A stretch of 64,000 nt of DNA from NCBI GenBank assembly GCA_051294375.1, contig CM119267.1, positions 6,596,367-6,660,366 on the forward strand, read 5' to 3'. Position numbers and translations under genes: made by a program. The DNA is from Paraspadella gotoi. Lineage: Eukaryota > Chaetognatha. This document shows positions 1 to 11,384 of the stretch, piece after piece. The notes beneath the pieces were generated by a model. It ran no database searches. It was not told where the DNA came from and worked only from the letters and a program-made list of their open reading frames with translations. Each line of letters opens with the position of its first letter. Positions within the stretch are counted from its first letter, which is position 1.

Positions 1-2436
1 GAGAAGAGAGAGAGAGAAGAGGAGGGGCAGAAAATGAGCATAAGGATCGTCGCATTGCAAAGAGAGAGAGAGAGAGAGAAAAAGAGGCAGAAAAATGAGC
101 ATAAGGTATGTTGTGATAATGCAAAAGAGAGAAAGAGCAGAAAAAATGAGCATAAGGATCGTCGGCAATTGCAAGTTAGAAAGAGAGGAGAGAAGAGAGA
201 CAGAAAGACATGAGCATAGGATCGTTGCAATTGCAAAGAGAGATAGAGAGAGAGATAGAGATAGAGTAGAGAGAGAGAAAGAGACAGACAGAAGTCGCCG
301 AGATAAATTAACGAATAAAAAAGTTGTTATTTTTACCTTACTAGAATATAAATATCTTAAAATGCTTACAAAATACATAAAATTGATAAAGTTATTATTC
401 CGATAATCATTTTTTTAATCATCAATGCAATATATATCAAGTAGGCGGGCCAAAATTTTACGCACTTTTTAACTTCTAGTTCTCTCAAAAACTTGGTCTT
501 TTTCCTTCTGACTACTAAATCGATTTTCAATGTAATTTTTGAATTAGTTTCATTGGGTTTGTGGCACTGATTGATTATTCAAACAAATGAAAAATTGTAC
601 ATTTGATTTTTGAAGAGTTTTAGCTTAAATTAATAGGAGATAGATTGGACTGAGTTAGTGGATTCAAATTTCCAAAGGTTTGTAGATAAAACTAAGAGCG
701 AGCTTATATTGCTTAAGTTGTTTTAAGTTTTCGATAATTACAATAATGTTTAAAAACCTTGTATTATACCTATCTATATTCAAAGAATCAGATCATAAAA
801 AATAATAATAGGCAAATTTTAAAAATTATTTTATTTCAATATTTCGCGTTAACCATTATTTATTTGAGAGAACTTTAGTTTTCAACCATGTTCCGGCCTA
901 ATTATCAGTAAGGGCGGGCCAATATTGAAATTACTTTTTATAACTTCTAAGTTCTCATTTAAAAATTTTTTTTCCCTTTACTATTAATCGGTAGTTTCGA
1001 ATGTTAACTGTTTTGAATTAGTTCATTGGGTTGTCTGCACTGAAGCTTTTAAATATTTATTAAGTATATAATAATTTATATATGAGTTTTGACGGAATTG
1101 TGCCCAGTAGAAATGTTGAGTGTTAGATGGAAAAAGCATAGAGTCACATTATCTTTGAATCTTTAGATATTAATGATTAATAATAATTTGTTTAAAATTT
1201 AAATTAATTAATGTGAAAAATGATGCAAGTTAAAAAAATCTTAAAAGCATAAGATCGTCGGCAATTGCATAAAAAAGAGAGAGAGGAGCCGAGAGAAGAG
1301 AGACATAAAATAAAATAGAAGGATATTTGTTTGGTTTTGAATAAAATGTAAACAAAGACATATTTAATAACTGTCTAACCAGATTTTTAAGGGACAGTGC
1401 GATGATGATAAGTTGAATATAAATTTAAATTAATTATTAACATTAATTATTAATTAATTAATGATAATTACATTAATTATCGTAGGCAGATCCGGTACAT
1501 TGTTTGCTTCAAACTTATTTTTAGTCAAGCAAAAGTCAATGACTTTTCCCTATTATAAATGTTTTATAATATGAACAATGTTTTGGGCGGAACTAATTTA
1601 GGCATATGAATATCTGTAAAGGATAGGTGTCAACCATTTTTGACCTAAATCAAATTAAATAAGTAAGGAAACTATATAGAAAAATAATCTTTTATCATAA
1701 TCAGAAGAAAAAAAGTATCATCATTTTTCCAATTCCGTTTTCAGACTGGACTTTGACTTGCTGTATTCTAACTGGCCTGGAACACAATTAACTTTTCTTG
1801 CACAATCAATAGCTTTTTAAAAAAGCTATACTTTTCAATAAATAGATTTTCTTAAAATTAAAAAAATAGTGGGGGTATTTAAAGCTAACAAGTGTCTACT
1901 TTTTTTGCGTCGGTTTTTATTAGTCTCAGATAATTTTCGAGAATCTCGCAACTTGAATCGAGAGCTAAATTTGCTATTTGCGCGTTTGATTGTAGGGTAG
2001 TCGGCTTTTTCATAGTTCACACCCCGCTATAAGCATGAACCTTCAAGTGCGTGAATCGGTAGCTCAATTGAGCTATTAGCTACCAGGATCAATCGCCCCA
2101 ATGGTTCCTACGCATGCGGGAAGGCTAAAGGCTCGCTGGTAAAAGTTTGACCACCTTGGCGGCTTAGAAACCTAAAGCCTAGTTCCAGCACGCAGGACCC
2201 GTTCCAATCCTTGCTATTACACTTCCCATTGTAATAAATATAATAATAAACAAATATTCAAAAAACCAATAATTCCGAAGTAAGAACAAGTTTGAGCAAA
2301 ACAATTCGGATCTGCCCACGATCGATTAGAGGTAATTAATTAATTAATTAATTAATTCCAAAATGTTTGTTTTTGGGAATCTTTTTGTCAAATGACACTA
2401 GAGTGATGTAGAAAATGATAAAATTTTAGAAAATTA
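1..2436. repeat. Tandem duplication, copy 1 (start cut by window)
   Basis: This stretch matches the segment about 3,000 bases downstream almost feature for feature: the GA-rich blocks with ATCGTCGCAATTGCA, the AT-rich middle, the short GC-richer block near 2,040-2,220 and the TTAA run near 2,335. The copies differ mainly by single-base insertions and deletions, many in homopolymers. No gene is supported: the open frames here are simple-repeat translations. It contains a smaller element at about 1,480-2,330 bounded by inverted copies of a dispersed terminal motif. Confidence 0.75.
1480..2330. mobile_element. Non-autonomous element with inverted termini
   Basis: The left end reads GGCAGATCCGG then an ACATTGTTTGC-like tract. 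The right end (2,283-2,325) is the reverse complement, AAGTTTGAGCAAAACA then CGGATCTGCC. Both ends are flanked by ATTAATTATCG-like sequence. The interior has a block at 2,050-2,110 resembling a tRNA A box (TAGCTCAATTGAG) followed by GC-richer sequence. There is no transposase frame. The same end sequence recurs singly near 4,525, 5,340, 14,275, 17,150 and 24,410, so this is a repeat family. Class is inferred only. Confidence 0.5.
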
Positions 2437-2461
2437 NNNNNNNNNNNNNNNNNNNNNNNNN
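2437..2461. other. Assembly gap (25 N)
   Basis: The second duplicated copy is continuous at the equivalent place (near 5,465) with nothing extra, so the gap probably contains no missing sequence. Confidence 0.95.
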
Positions 2462-3054
2462 AGAAAATTAAAAATTAGCATATAAAATATAAAAATAAAA
2501 ACTAATAAAAATATTATGGTAAATTTATTTTTAAATTTTGTAAGTGGGCAACAGTAAGCTATAAGTAAATAATAAACTAAAAGGAGAGAGGATTTCATTA
2601 ATTGGATTGGATAGTGTGTGGTAGAAAAATGTGTATCGATTGCCTATATAAAGTACGGTGGAAACGTACTAGTGGAATGATTTAAATTGAAAAAAAATGA
2701 GTCATCATTTACTTTGAATCTTTTACTATTTACCCATAAAATGAGGAAAATTTTGTGAGCGGTAGGAAAGTGTGTGAAGGCTAGATATAGAGTTTTGATG
2801 GAATTGTTGCCAGTGAAATGAGTTTAAATGGAAAAAACATACAGTCACATTTACTGAATCTTTTATTTATGATGTACTAAATGTACTGAAAATGTTATAA
2901 CAATTAATTAATTAATGTGAAAAATGCATGCAATTTAAAAAAATTATGCAATTGCAAAGAATGATGCAACAGAAAATAGCAAGTTAAAAAAATCCTAAAA
3001 GCATAAAGGATCGTCGCAATTGCAGAGAGAGAGAGAGAGAGAGAGAGATAGGAG
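2462..3054. repeat. AT-rich linker with dispersed 130-188 bp family
   Basis: 2,590-2,880 carries degraded copies of a dispersed repeat recognised by a GGTAGGAAAGTGTGTG core and a GAAATGAGTTTAAATGG core. The same family is tandem at 10.84-11.33 kb and inverted at 5.9-6.2 kb. No coding frame is supported. Confidence 0.5.
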
Positions 3055-5583
3055 AGAGAGAGAGAGAAGAGAGAAAGCAGAAAAATGAGCAATAAGGATC
3101 GTCGCAATTGCAAAGAGAGAGAGAGAGAGAGAGGAAAAAGAGCAGAAAAATGAGCTATAAGGTATCGTTGGATATGCACAAGAGAGACAAGAGCAGAAAA
3201 AATGAGCATAAGGATCGTCGCAATTGCAAGGTAGAAAGAGGGAGAGAAGAGAGACAGAAAGAATGAGCATAGGATCGTTGCAATTGCATAAGAGAGAATA
3301 AGAGAGAGATAGAGAAGAGTAAGAGAGAAAGAGACAGACAGAAGTCGCGAGATAATTAACGAATAAAAAGTTGTTATTTTACCTTACTAGAATATAAAAC
3401 TTAAAATGCTTACAAAATAATAAAATTGAGTAAAGTTATTATTCCGATAATCATTTTTTTAATCCAATGCAATATACAAGTAAGCGGGCCAAAAATTTTA
3501 CCACTTTTTAAGCTTCTAGTTCTCTCAAAAACTTTCTTTTTTCCTTCTGACTATAAATCGATTTTCATGTAATTTTTTGAATTAAGTTCATTGGGTTGTT
3601 GTGCACTGCTGTAAGTATTCAATATAACAAATGACAAAAATGTACATTTTTGTTTGTGAAAAGGTTTAGCTTATTAAGTAGATATAATGTGCTGTTGTTG
3701 ATTCAAATTTATATGTTATGAATGATAAAACAGAAGTAGCGGAGTCTTATTTGCTTAATTTTTAAAGTTTCGATTATTATAATTAAATTGTATTATAACT
3801 TATCTCTATTATCATTGTATATCAGATTATAGAAGAAATTAATTAAAGGTCAAAATTTTAAAAAATTATTTTCTATTTTCATATTTCGCTTAACCATTAT
3901 TTATTTGAAGAGAACTTCTAGTTTTCACCAATGTTCCGGCCTAATTTTAGTAAGGGCGGGCCAATATTAGAAATTATTTTTATAACTTCTGTTCTCATTT
4001 AAAAATTTTTTTTTCCTTTACTATTAAATCGGAGTTTCGAATGGTAATTTTTGAATTAGTTCATTGGGTTGTTGCACTGAAGCTTTTAAATATTTCATTA
4101 AGTATATAATAATTATATAGAGTTTTGACGGAATTGTGCAGTAGAAATGTGTGTTAGATGGAAAAAGCCATAGAGTCACATTATGCTTGTGAATCTTTAG
4201 ATATTCAATGAATAATAAGTAATTTTTAAAATTTAATTAATGTAATGTGAAAAAAATGATGAAGTTAAAAAAATCTTAAAAGCATAAGATCGTCGGCAAT
4301 TGCATAAAAGAGAGAGAGCAGAGGAGCGAGAGAGAGAGGAGACATAAAATAAAATAGAGGATATTTGTTTGTTTTGAATAAAATGTAAACAAAAACATAT
4401 TTAATAACTGTCGCTAACCAGATTTTAAGGACAGTGCGATGATGATAAGTTGAATATAAATTATAAATTAATTATTACATTTAAATTATTAAAATTAATC
4501 GATAATTACATTAATTATCGTAGGCCAGATCCGTACATTGTTTGCTTTCAAACTTGATTTTTAGTCAACAAAAGTCAATGACTTTTCCCTATTATAAATG
4601 TTTTATAATATGAACAAATGTTTTGGCGAACTAATTTAGCATATGAATATCTGGTAAGGATAGGTGTAACCATTTTTGACCTAAATCAAATTAAATAAAG
4701 TAAGAAACTATATAGAAAAATAATCTGTTATCATTAATCAGAAAAAAAAGTATCATCATTTTTACCAATTCCGTTTTCAGACTGGACTTTGACTTGCTGT
4801 ATTCTACTGGCCTGAACACAATTAACTTTTTCTTGACACAATCAATAGCTTTTTAAAGAAAGCTATAACTTTTCAATAATAATTTTCTTAAAATTAAAAG
4901 AAAATAGTGGGGGTATTTAAAGCTAACAAGTGTCTACTTTTTTTGCGCGGTTTTATATTAGTCTCAGATAATTTTCGAGAATCTCCAACTTGAATCGAGA
5001 GCTAATTTGCTATTTGCGGTTTGATTGTAGGGTAGTCGGCTTTTCATAGTTCACCCCCCGCCTATAAGCATGATACCTTCAAGTCGTGAAATCGGTAGCT
5101 CAATTGAGTATTAGCTACCAGGATCAATCGCCCAATGGTTCCTACGCATGCCGGGAAGGCTAAGCTCGTGTAAAAGTTTGAACCACCTTGGCGGCTTAGA
5201 ACCCTAAAGCCTAGTTCCAAGCACGCAGGACCCGTTCCAATCCTTGCTATTACAACTTCCCATTGTAATAATATAATAAGATAAACAAATATTCAGAAAA
5301 ACCTATAATTCGAAGTAAGGAACAAGTGTTGAGCAAAACAATCGGATCTGCCCACGATCGATTAGAAGTGAATTAATTAATTAATTAATTAATTCCTAAC
5401 CGAAGTTTGTTTTGGATCTTTTTGTCAAATGACACTAGAGTGATGTAGAAAATGATAAAATTTTAGAAAATTAAAAAATTAGCATATAAAATATAAATAA
5501 AAATAATAAAAATATTAGGTAAATTTATTTTTAAATTATTGTAAGTGGGGCAACATAAGAAGCTTAAGTAAATAATAAACTAA
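3055..5583. repeat. Tandem duplication, copy 2
   Basis: This is the full second copy of the 1-2,582 segment. It includes the GA-rich head with four ATCGTCGCAATTGCA-type motifs (3,008-3,290), the AT-rich body, the inverted-terminus element (about 4,525-5,370) and the TTAA run. Uncorrected-read-type indels separate it from copy 1. It could be a real recent duplication or an uncollapsed haplotype joined in error. Confidence 0.75.
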
Positions 5584-5689
5584 AATTTTTAAAAAATGTA
5601 AATTTTTTAAATTTTAAAGATCGGATTTAAGATTCCTTGCAAAAAGTTAATATAAAGAAAGTATAATTTCTTTTTTAAAAAATTTTGTA

Positions 5690-5714
5690 NNNNNNNNNNN
5701 NNNNNNNNNNNNNN
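5690..5714. other. Assembly gap (25 N)
   Basis: Run of N within AT-rich sequence. The flanks give no overlap that would say what is missing. 5,584-5,880 is otherwise featureless AT-rich DNA. Confidence 0.95.
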
Positions 5715-5879
5715 TTAAGTTGGTCAAAAATATAAAAAACTATATTTAAGATGCTGATTTTTAATTTCCAGAACTACAGATCAGTATTAGTTAATATGAT
5801 AGTTTATAAGATTTAACTGCTAAATTTTGATTCCAATCTTTCACATCACCCTAATAACTATGACAAAAGCAACGTCGAT

Positions 5880-6370
5880 TAATTAATACATCTTGTGTTT
5901 ACATTTAATATAAAAGGAAAAAAAAGCATCAATTCGTGAAACAGGTTTTTGTTTTTTCCATTTAAACTCATTTCCACTGAGACGATACCATCCAAACTTA
6001 ATTTCCAGCTTAATCACACACTTTCCTACCCACATACAAAATTTAAAGTCAATCACCCCATCCAAATAGTGAAATAGATTTTTTGTTTTTTCAATTTAAA
6101 CTCATTTCCACTTGCATTTCTATCGAAACTTTATATCCAGCTCAATCACACACTTCCCTACCCACACACAAAATTTCATTACAATCCATCCTTATTACGA
6201 GTAATTGGAGTTTTTTGCTAAGGTGGGACGGCCAGACGGACGGACATTTTTTTTGCATAATTTATCATAATTCAAAGTTCTAATATGATAATAATGATTT
6301 ACCCACAAGATTTCGGGGTGGGACCGACAAAATGAATTATAGAGTCGGAATCTATCTATAAAAATTTAAA
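5880..6370 (-). mobile_element. MITE-like element, inverted copy
   Basis: Two inverted units of the dispersed GTAGGAAAGTGTGTG family are followed by an end block at 6,230-6,350 (GACGGACATTTTTT, then GGGGTGGGACCGACAAAA, then ATAGAGTCGGAATC). The same end block occurs in the opposite orientation at 10,660-10,800, and degraded at 21,450-21,540 and 22,545-22,600. No coding capacity is present. The class of DNA transposon is not determined. Confidence 0.5.
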
Positions 6371-6630
6371 AAATATATATATTTATATAATTAAATAATA
6401 TAAATTAAATAATAAAACTTTAAATATTAATATTAAATATAAAAATTATAAAAAATAAAACAAGTATTTTTTGCAATTTTTATAAATAATTATTTGTTTA
6501 TGAAGTAAAAATCTTATTTTAGATTTTTATATAGGCCAAAAAATTGCTAAGTAGTATTGATCAAAAACATTAAAATAACTGGTCCCAAATGCGCAAGTCA
6601 ATTCATATCTAAATCCTATAATAATAATAC

Positions 6631-6903
6631 CTGGAAATACATCCTGGTTATTGGGCAAAATCTTTTTTATACCAAAACTACCAATTACAAATACAACATT
6701 TTTTTTCCAAAGAATTAAACCATTAAAATCAACAGTTGGGATCATCTGAAATTTCTGAACTTCAACTTCTGCTTCATCTTTTGTCTTGGCTTCCAATTTA
6801 AAAACAGAAGGGATTGTGTGAGCCACTTTCATTGTTACAGTAGTGTAAAAAATATAATAATCCGACAAATAGTGACCGTAGCCAAGTACAGTCGTCTTCC
6901 AGT
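6631..6903 (-). CDS. Probable isolated exon, unknown protein
   Basis: The minus-strand frame is open from a good acceptor (ACATTTCAG, ending at 6,904) to a donor CCAG|GTATT at 6,631, or to a stop at 6,527 if unspliced. About 91 residues read as a globular segment starting WKTTVLGYGHYLSDYYIF and ending near LPNNQDVFPG, with alternating hydrophobic/aromatic beta-strand character. Composition is protein-like, unlike the repeats around it. It may be a further exon of the unrecognised minus-strand gene at 14-25 kb, but the phases do not join directly to the exon at 18.6 kb, so at least one exon would be missing. I do not recognise the family. Confidence 0.4.
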
Positions 6904-8307
6904 CTGAAATGTTTACTGCGATTTATGGCGGAGGTGCTTTACTTGTACGACTCCATCAAACCAATATTCTGTACTGGGTTTTATTCCAGTGGTCGTCCGT
7001 TACGTAAGCAAAGGTCATAGTAATTTTTGTTTTCTTTTTCTACTATGGTTTTTGTTTGCTCAGACTTGCGGTAGCCGTCCAAATTCAAATTTTAATAGGA
7101 ACAGCATTAAACAAATCCATTATTAGTATTAGTTATTGTGTTAAAATTTTTTTTTCAAAAATGTTCTAAACCTCGAGTAATTTGCGAATTAAAATTATTA
7201 TAATATTAAAAAAATTATTTTGTTATTTTAAGTTTTTTTAATTGATTCTGATAAAGCTAAAAAAGTTAAGCAAAAAATGTAATTACAATTTTTTTTATGT
7301 TTTATTACTCAAAATATTTTAAAAAAATATACTTTGAGTAAATAAGCTATCAGAATTTGCTTTTAAAAATACCAAAAAAAATGTTTGACATTTTTTATCT
7401 ATAAATATTAAAAAATTAATTACTAGTGCTTTTAGCCATTTTAAAAAAATTGGTTCCATTAAAAGTTTTCTTAGAAATGATTGACATAGATTGGCCTAAC
7501 TCAAGACTTAATTATATTCTATGATTGTTGATTACGATTGTACTGAATCAACCTTGTATTCAAATAACATCGATTAATGAGGTGGAGCGAAGCGCCCAAC
7601 GCTAATACTAATAGGGTCCACGCCCCAGCATCATAATTCATACGTCAGGACCCAGCGGCTGAGCAATAAGGCGGAACAGATTACCAACTAGCAAAAGTCC
7701 GGTATAAATATTGTTAATGTGTTTATTAAAGATCATGAAAATAAAAATCTTAAAAGCATAATTTTACGAGTTCAATCCTAATTCAATTTTTTTCTTAATA
7801 AAAACGTAGAGAGAGAGAGAGAAAAAAAATCTTAAAAGCATATGGATCGTCGCAATTGCATAACAAAAATCTGTATTGACGACAAATTTTGATACTAAAA
7901 AAATCAAATTTGAGAAAAATAAAGGAAAAAAAATAAAGAATAATAAATATAAAACAGTAAAATAACTTATTTTCGAGTTTAATTTTTAGCAAGTGCTAAG
8001 TCTGGAGAGACATTATTGAAGGTACTTTTGTTTTACTTTTAGCCCACATAAGCAAGCAGTTTGATCGAATGCGACCTCTCTAAACACTCAGCATTCCCAG
8101 ACAAAAGACAAAGTGAAACTTGAATCAGACTGACGCAGTGAAGTAATGACTAAAGTGAAGTAAAATGAAGTAAAGTAAAATAAAATAATAAAGTAAATAT
8201 ATATTAAAAAAATATTATTCTGATTGATATTTAGAATATTTAGGAATAAAAATCCACCGAAAATCTCGGATGGAAATTTGGGAATAAAATGCGATAATAA
8301 AAAAATA
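6904..8307. repeat. AT-rich DNA with dispersed element (7,070-7,480)
   Basis: 7,070-7,480 is a degraded copy of a family also found at 54,865-55,440 and, partly, at 17,630-18,190. Shared marks are AACAGCATTAAACRAATCC near the left end and AATTAATTACTAGTGCTT near the right. 7,560-7,700 is a short GC-richer block of unknown nature. 7,800-7,860 has a GA run followed by ATCGTCGCAATTGCA. No gene is supported. Confidence 0.45.
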
Positions 8308-8394
8308 NNNNNNNNNNNNNNNNNNNNNNNNNNNNNNNNNNNNNNNNNNNNNNNNNNNNNNNNNNNNNNNNNNNNNNNNNNNNNNNNNNNNNNN
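8308..8394. other. Assembly gap (87 N)
   Basis: Run of N immediately followed by a CAA/GAC triplet repeat (8,395-8,425) and then a hairpin-type repeat end at 8,449-8,480. Confidence 0.95.
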
Positions 8395-8448
8395 CAACGA
8401 CAACAACAACAACAACGACGACGCCACTTATGCATAAAAGCGTTACAA

Positions 8449-8480
8449 TATCGTAGCAAACGCTCAGCGATTGCGACGAT
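8449..8480. repeat. Hairpin-forming repeat terminus
   Basis: Imperfect palindrome: ATCGTAGCAAACGCT then CAGCGATTGCGACGAT. Near-identical hairpins sit at 12,458-12,488 and 16,962-16,993, in each case beside GCGTTACAATATCGT. It is probably the end of a dispersed element family. Confidence 0.55.
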
Positions 8481-8785
8481 AAAAATATAATGGATAAATT
8501 TTAATTTTTTTATCGGATTCTAATAAAGCTTAAAAAGGTTATTATTACAACTTTTTGAAATTTTAATATTTTGTCTATAAAAATTATCAGAACTATCAAA
8601 TTTATTGAATAATGATGATGATAATGATTTTTGAAGGTTTGCTTGGCTCAATTTATAAATTTGTTAATCTTTATCACGAATCCATTTTTAATACACAATT
8701 TTAGAAATTTCCAAAAAAATTTCTTTGCTACAACATTTCTTATCTGTGGTATAATCTTTCTTTCTCTATTGTTCTTGTAATAATT

Positions 8786-9952
8786 AGAAGAGTTTGAAAA
8801 TGAATTTTCAAACAACGATTTTATTTTAATAAAAACGGACATGTTTCGGGCTTAACTACAAAGCCTTCATCAGCATTAAAAAAGTTAGTGAACTTTGAAA
8901 CAATCAGTTATATGCATAAGAAAGAGTGTAGAGAGGGAGAGAGGCAAAGTTTCCAAACACCAGAGTTGAGAAAGGATAGTGGTCAATTGTGAGGACAGAT
9001 TAAGGTGAAAACAATAGAGCCAGTTTGTGAAAGAAATTGAAATGGTGAGAGAGAGAGAGAGAGAAGGAGAAGGAGAGAGTGAGAGAAACTTAAAAATAAT
9101 ACATTTGTGCAATGTACAACAAAGATAAATATTGTTAAAAACTTAATGATTAGTGTTAACAATTAACTACTGTGAATAAATAAGTTAGTGAAGATAAATT
9201 GTGAAATTTGAAGGAAATAGAGGTGAGGGATAGTTAAGCAATTATTATTATAGTGAAGTATAAGAGTTAAGATAGAGCTCAAAGCCAGAGAGACATCAGA
9301 GTAGCCTTGGTATCTTCCGCAAGGAAGCCTCCCTAACGCCGCACACATAGGCTCAACGATTTTGTCCTCACAGCCACTGACGCGTCAATGACCCAACCAC
9401 ATCGATCAGGCCTTTCATTTGCACAAGCCAAGGGGGGCCAGCTCACTTTGAGCTCTATCTTAACTCTTATACTTCACTATAAAATAATTGCTTTAACTAT
9501 CCCTAACCTCTATTTCCTTCACATTTCAAATTTCACAATTTCATCTTCACTAACTTATTTATTCACAATTGTTAATTGTTAACACTAATCATTAAGTTTT
9601 AAACAATATTTATCTTTGTTGTACATTGCACAATGTATTATTTTTCAAGTTTCTCTCTCTCTCTTCTCTCCTTCTCTCTCTCTCTCTCTCTCTCTTACCA
9701 TTTCAATTTCTTTTCACAAACTGGCTCTATTTTGTTTCACCTTAATCTGTCCTCACAATTGACCACTATCCTTTCTCAACTCTGTGTTGGAAAACTTTGC
9801 CCCCTCTCTCTCTCTCTCACTCTTTCTTTATGCACATAATTTGTTTCAAATTCACTAACTTTTTTAATGCTGATGAGGCTTGTAGTTAAGCCAAAACATG
9901 TCCGTTTTTTATTAAAATAAAATCGTTGTTGAAATTCATTTCAAACTCTTCT
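8786..9952. mobile_element. 1.17 kb palindrome with ribozyme-like cores
   Basis: The left arm (8,786-9,284) and right arm (9,446-9,952) are reverse complements at high identity, separated by a 160 bp GC-richer spacer. Near each outer end, reading outward, lies CTGATGA, a short hairpin (GGCTT...AAGCC) and GAAAC (left, minus strand, 8,843-8,873) or AAAAC (right, plus strand, 9,870-9,897). CTGATGA-hairpin-GAAA is the conserved core of hammerhead ribozymes, which are known in the terminal repeats of Penelope-like retroelements. No reverse transcriptase is present. Identity as a Penelope-type terminal repeat is inference. A fragment recurs at 51,130-51,210. Confidence 0.55.
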
Positions 9953-10281
9953 AACATTTCTTATATATTGTTAAATATTAAAATGCTTCCATGCATGAGG
10001 AAAATTAATTTAATCAAAATCTAAGATCATTAGTCAATGTGGTTGTAAAAGATCAAAAAACTTTTATTGCAGACTATTTTATATTGTAAAAATTGTTAAA
10101 TTATGGCCCGCCATACTGAGCAGCCTATGATAACTGGGGTATCCTATCAGTAGACTCAATCTTACTTTACTAATACTAATAATAAAAAATAGGGAGCTCC
10201 GTCACGGAAACTGAATTGTATAAAATTGGTACAACCAATATAAAAAATGTTCATTAATTTAATAAATAAGCTATTGAAGTG
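9953..10281. other. AT-rich unique DNA, no feature seen
   Basis: Mixed AT-rich sequence between the palindrome and the next repeat. No open frame or recognisable motif can be supported. Confidence 0.5.
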
Positions 10282-10648
10282 ACCGAGAGGAGAGAGGGTC
10301 GCCATGACTCTCTCTGAGTGTGGATACTGGATAGCCCCACATTAATGTGCCCAGTGGGTCTGGGAGGTTTTTCCGTCAGTCAAACCACTCAAGTGTGATC
10401 CCTGATGATGGTATAGGGAGGCAGGAAGATGCCTGCTGTACTCCCATCAGGCTATGTTCAATTCTGACTCTTTGGCTCTTGGTTAGCCGGAGGCAGGCCT
10501 GGCGCCTCGGGAGCGCTGTGGTTAAGCGGGAATGAACGGAGTTGCATGTTCAGGAAGGGCTCAGAGAGGAGAGAGGGTTGCCATGCCTCTCTGTGAGTGT
10601 GGATAGCCCCCACACTTAGTGTGCCCAGTGGGTCTGGGAGGTTTTTAG
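10282..10648. repeat. Element with 85-90 bp direct repeats
   Basis: The block GAGAGGAGAGAGGGTYGCCATG...CCCAGTGGGTCTGGGAGG occurs at 10,282-10,372 and again at 10,563-10,648, flanking a GC-richer interior. The high GC relative to its surroundings suggests a young short element. Class is unknown. Confidence 0.5.
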
Positions 10649-10649
10649 T

Positions 10650-10800
10650 CGGATCTGCTTATCAGCAGATTCCGACTCTATAATTTATATAATTCACTTT
10701 GTCGGTCAGTCGGTCCCACCCCAAAATCTTATCGGTAAATAATTTTTATCACATTAGAACACCATATTATGCTAAATTAAGCCAAAAAACGATGTCCGTC
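10650..10800 (+). mobile_element. MITE-like terminal block
   Basis: Begins with a short palindrome (GTCGGATCTGCTTATCAGCAGATTCC region), then TCTATAATTTATATAATTCA, then GGTCCCACCCC, and ends in four CCGT units. It is the opposite orientation of the block at 6,230-6,350. Confidence 0.45.
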
Positions 10801-10839
10801 CGTCCGTCCGTCAGTCTGAAGTTCCATCCCACCTTTTCA

Positions 10840-11335
10840 TTAAACTCCAATTACTCATGATTGGATGGATGGATTGTAATGAAACTTTGTGTGGGGTTAG
10901 GAAATTGTATGATTGAACTGGATATAAAGTTTCGATGAAATCGTGCAAGTAGAAATGAGTTTAAATGGAAAAAAAAAGTCACATTAATTTAAATATTTTT
11001 ACTAATTTTAACTCATAATTACTTGAATAAATTATAATTGGAAGGATAGATTGAGATTAAATTTTGTGTGTGGGTAGGAAAGTGTGTGATTGAGCTTAAT
11101 ATAAAATTTCGATGTAATCGTGCAAGTGGAAATAAGTTTAAATGGAAAAAACCATAAGTCACTTTTATTTGAATCTTTTTAATAATATTAATCCATAATT
11201 AATTGAATTAATCATAATTGGATGGATAGATCTTGAGATTAAATTTTGTGTGTGGTAGGAAAGTAATGATTGAGCCACGATATAAAGTTTTCGCTGGAAT
11301 CGAGGAGTGGAAATGAGTTTTTAATTATTTATGCT
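10840..11335. repeat. Three tandem ~188 bp repeats
   Basis: Units start near 10,840, 11,018 and 11,207. Each contains an ATAATTGGATGGATAGAT-type start, TTTGTGTGTGGGTAGGAAAG, a GATATAAAGTTTCGATG core and GAAATGAGTTTAAATGG. They diverge by substitutions and small indels. The same family is dispersed at 2.6, 5.9-6.2 and 23.1-23.3 kb. Confidence 0.65.
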
Positions 11336-11384
11336 TACTCATAATTAATTAATTTATTAAAACATTAAGTGAAAAAATGATGCA

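Noticed and set aside
95-406. 103-residue Arg/Glu-rich open frame
   Set aside because: It is a translation of the GA-rich repeat; the duplicated copy at 3.1-3.4 kb breaks the frame.
2904-3270. Overlapping Leu/Ser-rich minus-strand frames
   Set aside because: They are CT/GA simple-repeat translations with no protein-like composition.
7560-7700. Possible structural RNA gene
   Set aside because: It is a GC-richer block, but no tRNA, 5S or snRNA box or stem pattern could be supported.
8088-8490. Open frames across the 87-N gap
   Set aside because: A quarter to two-fifths of each frame is undefined sequence, and the rest is AT-rich repeat.
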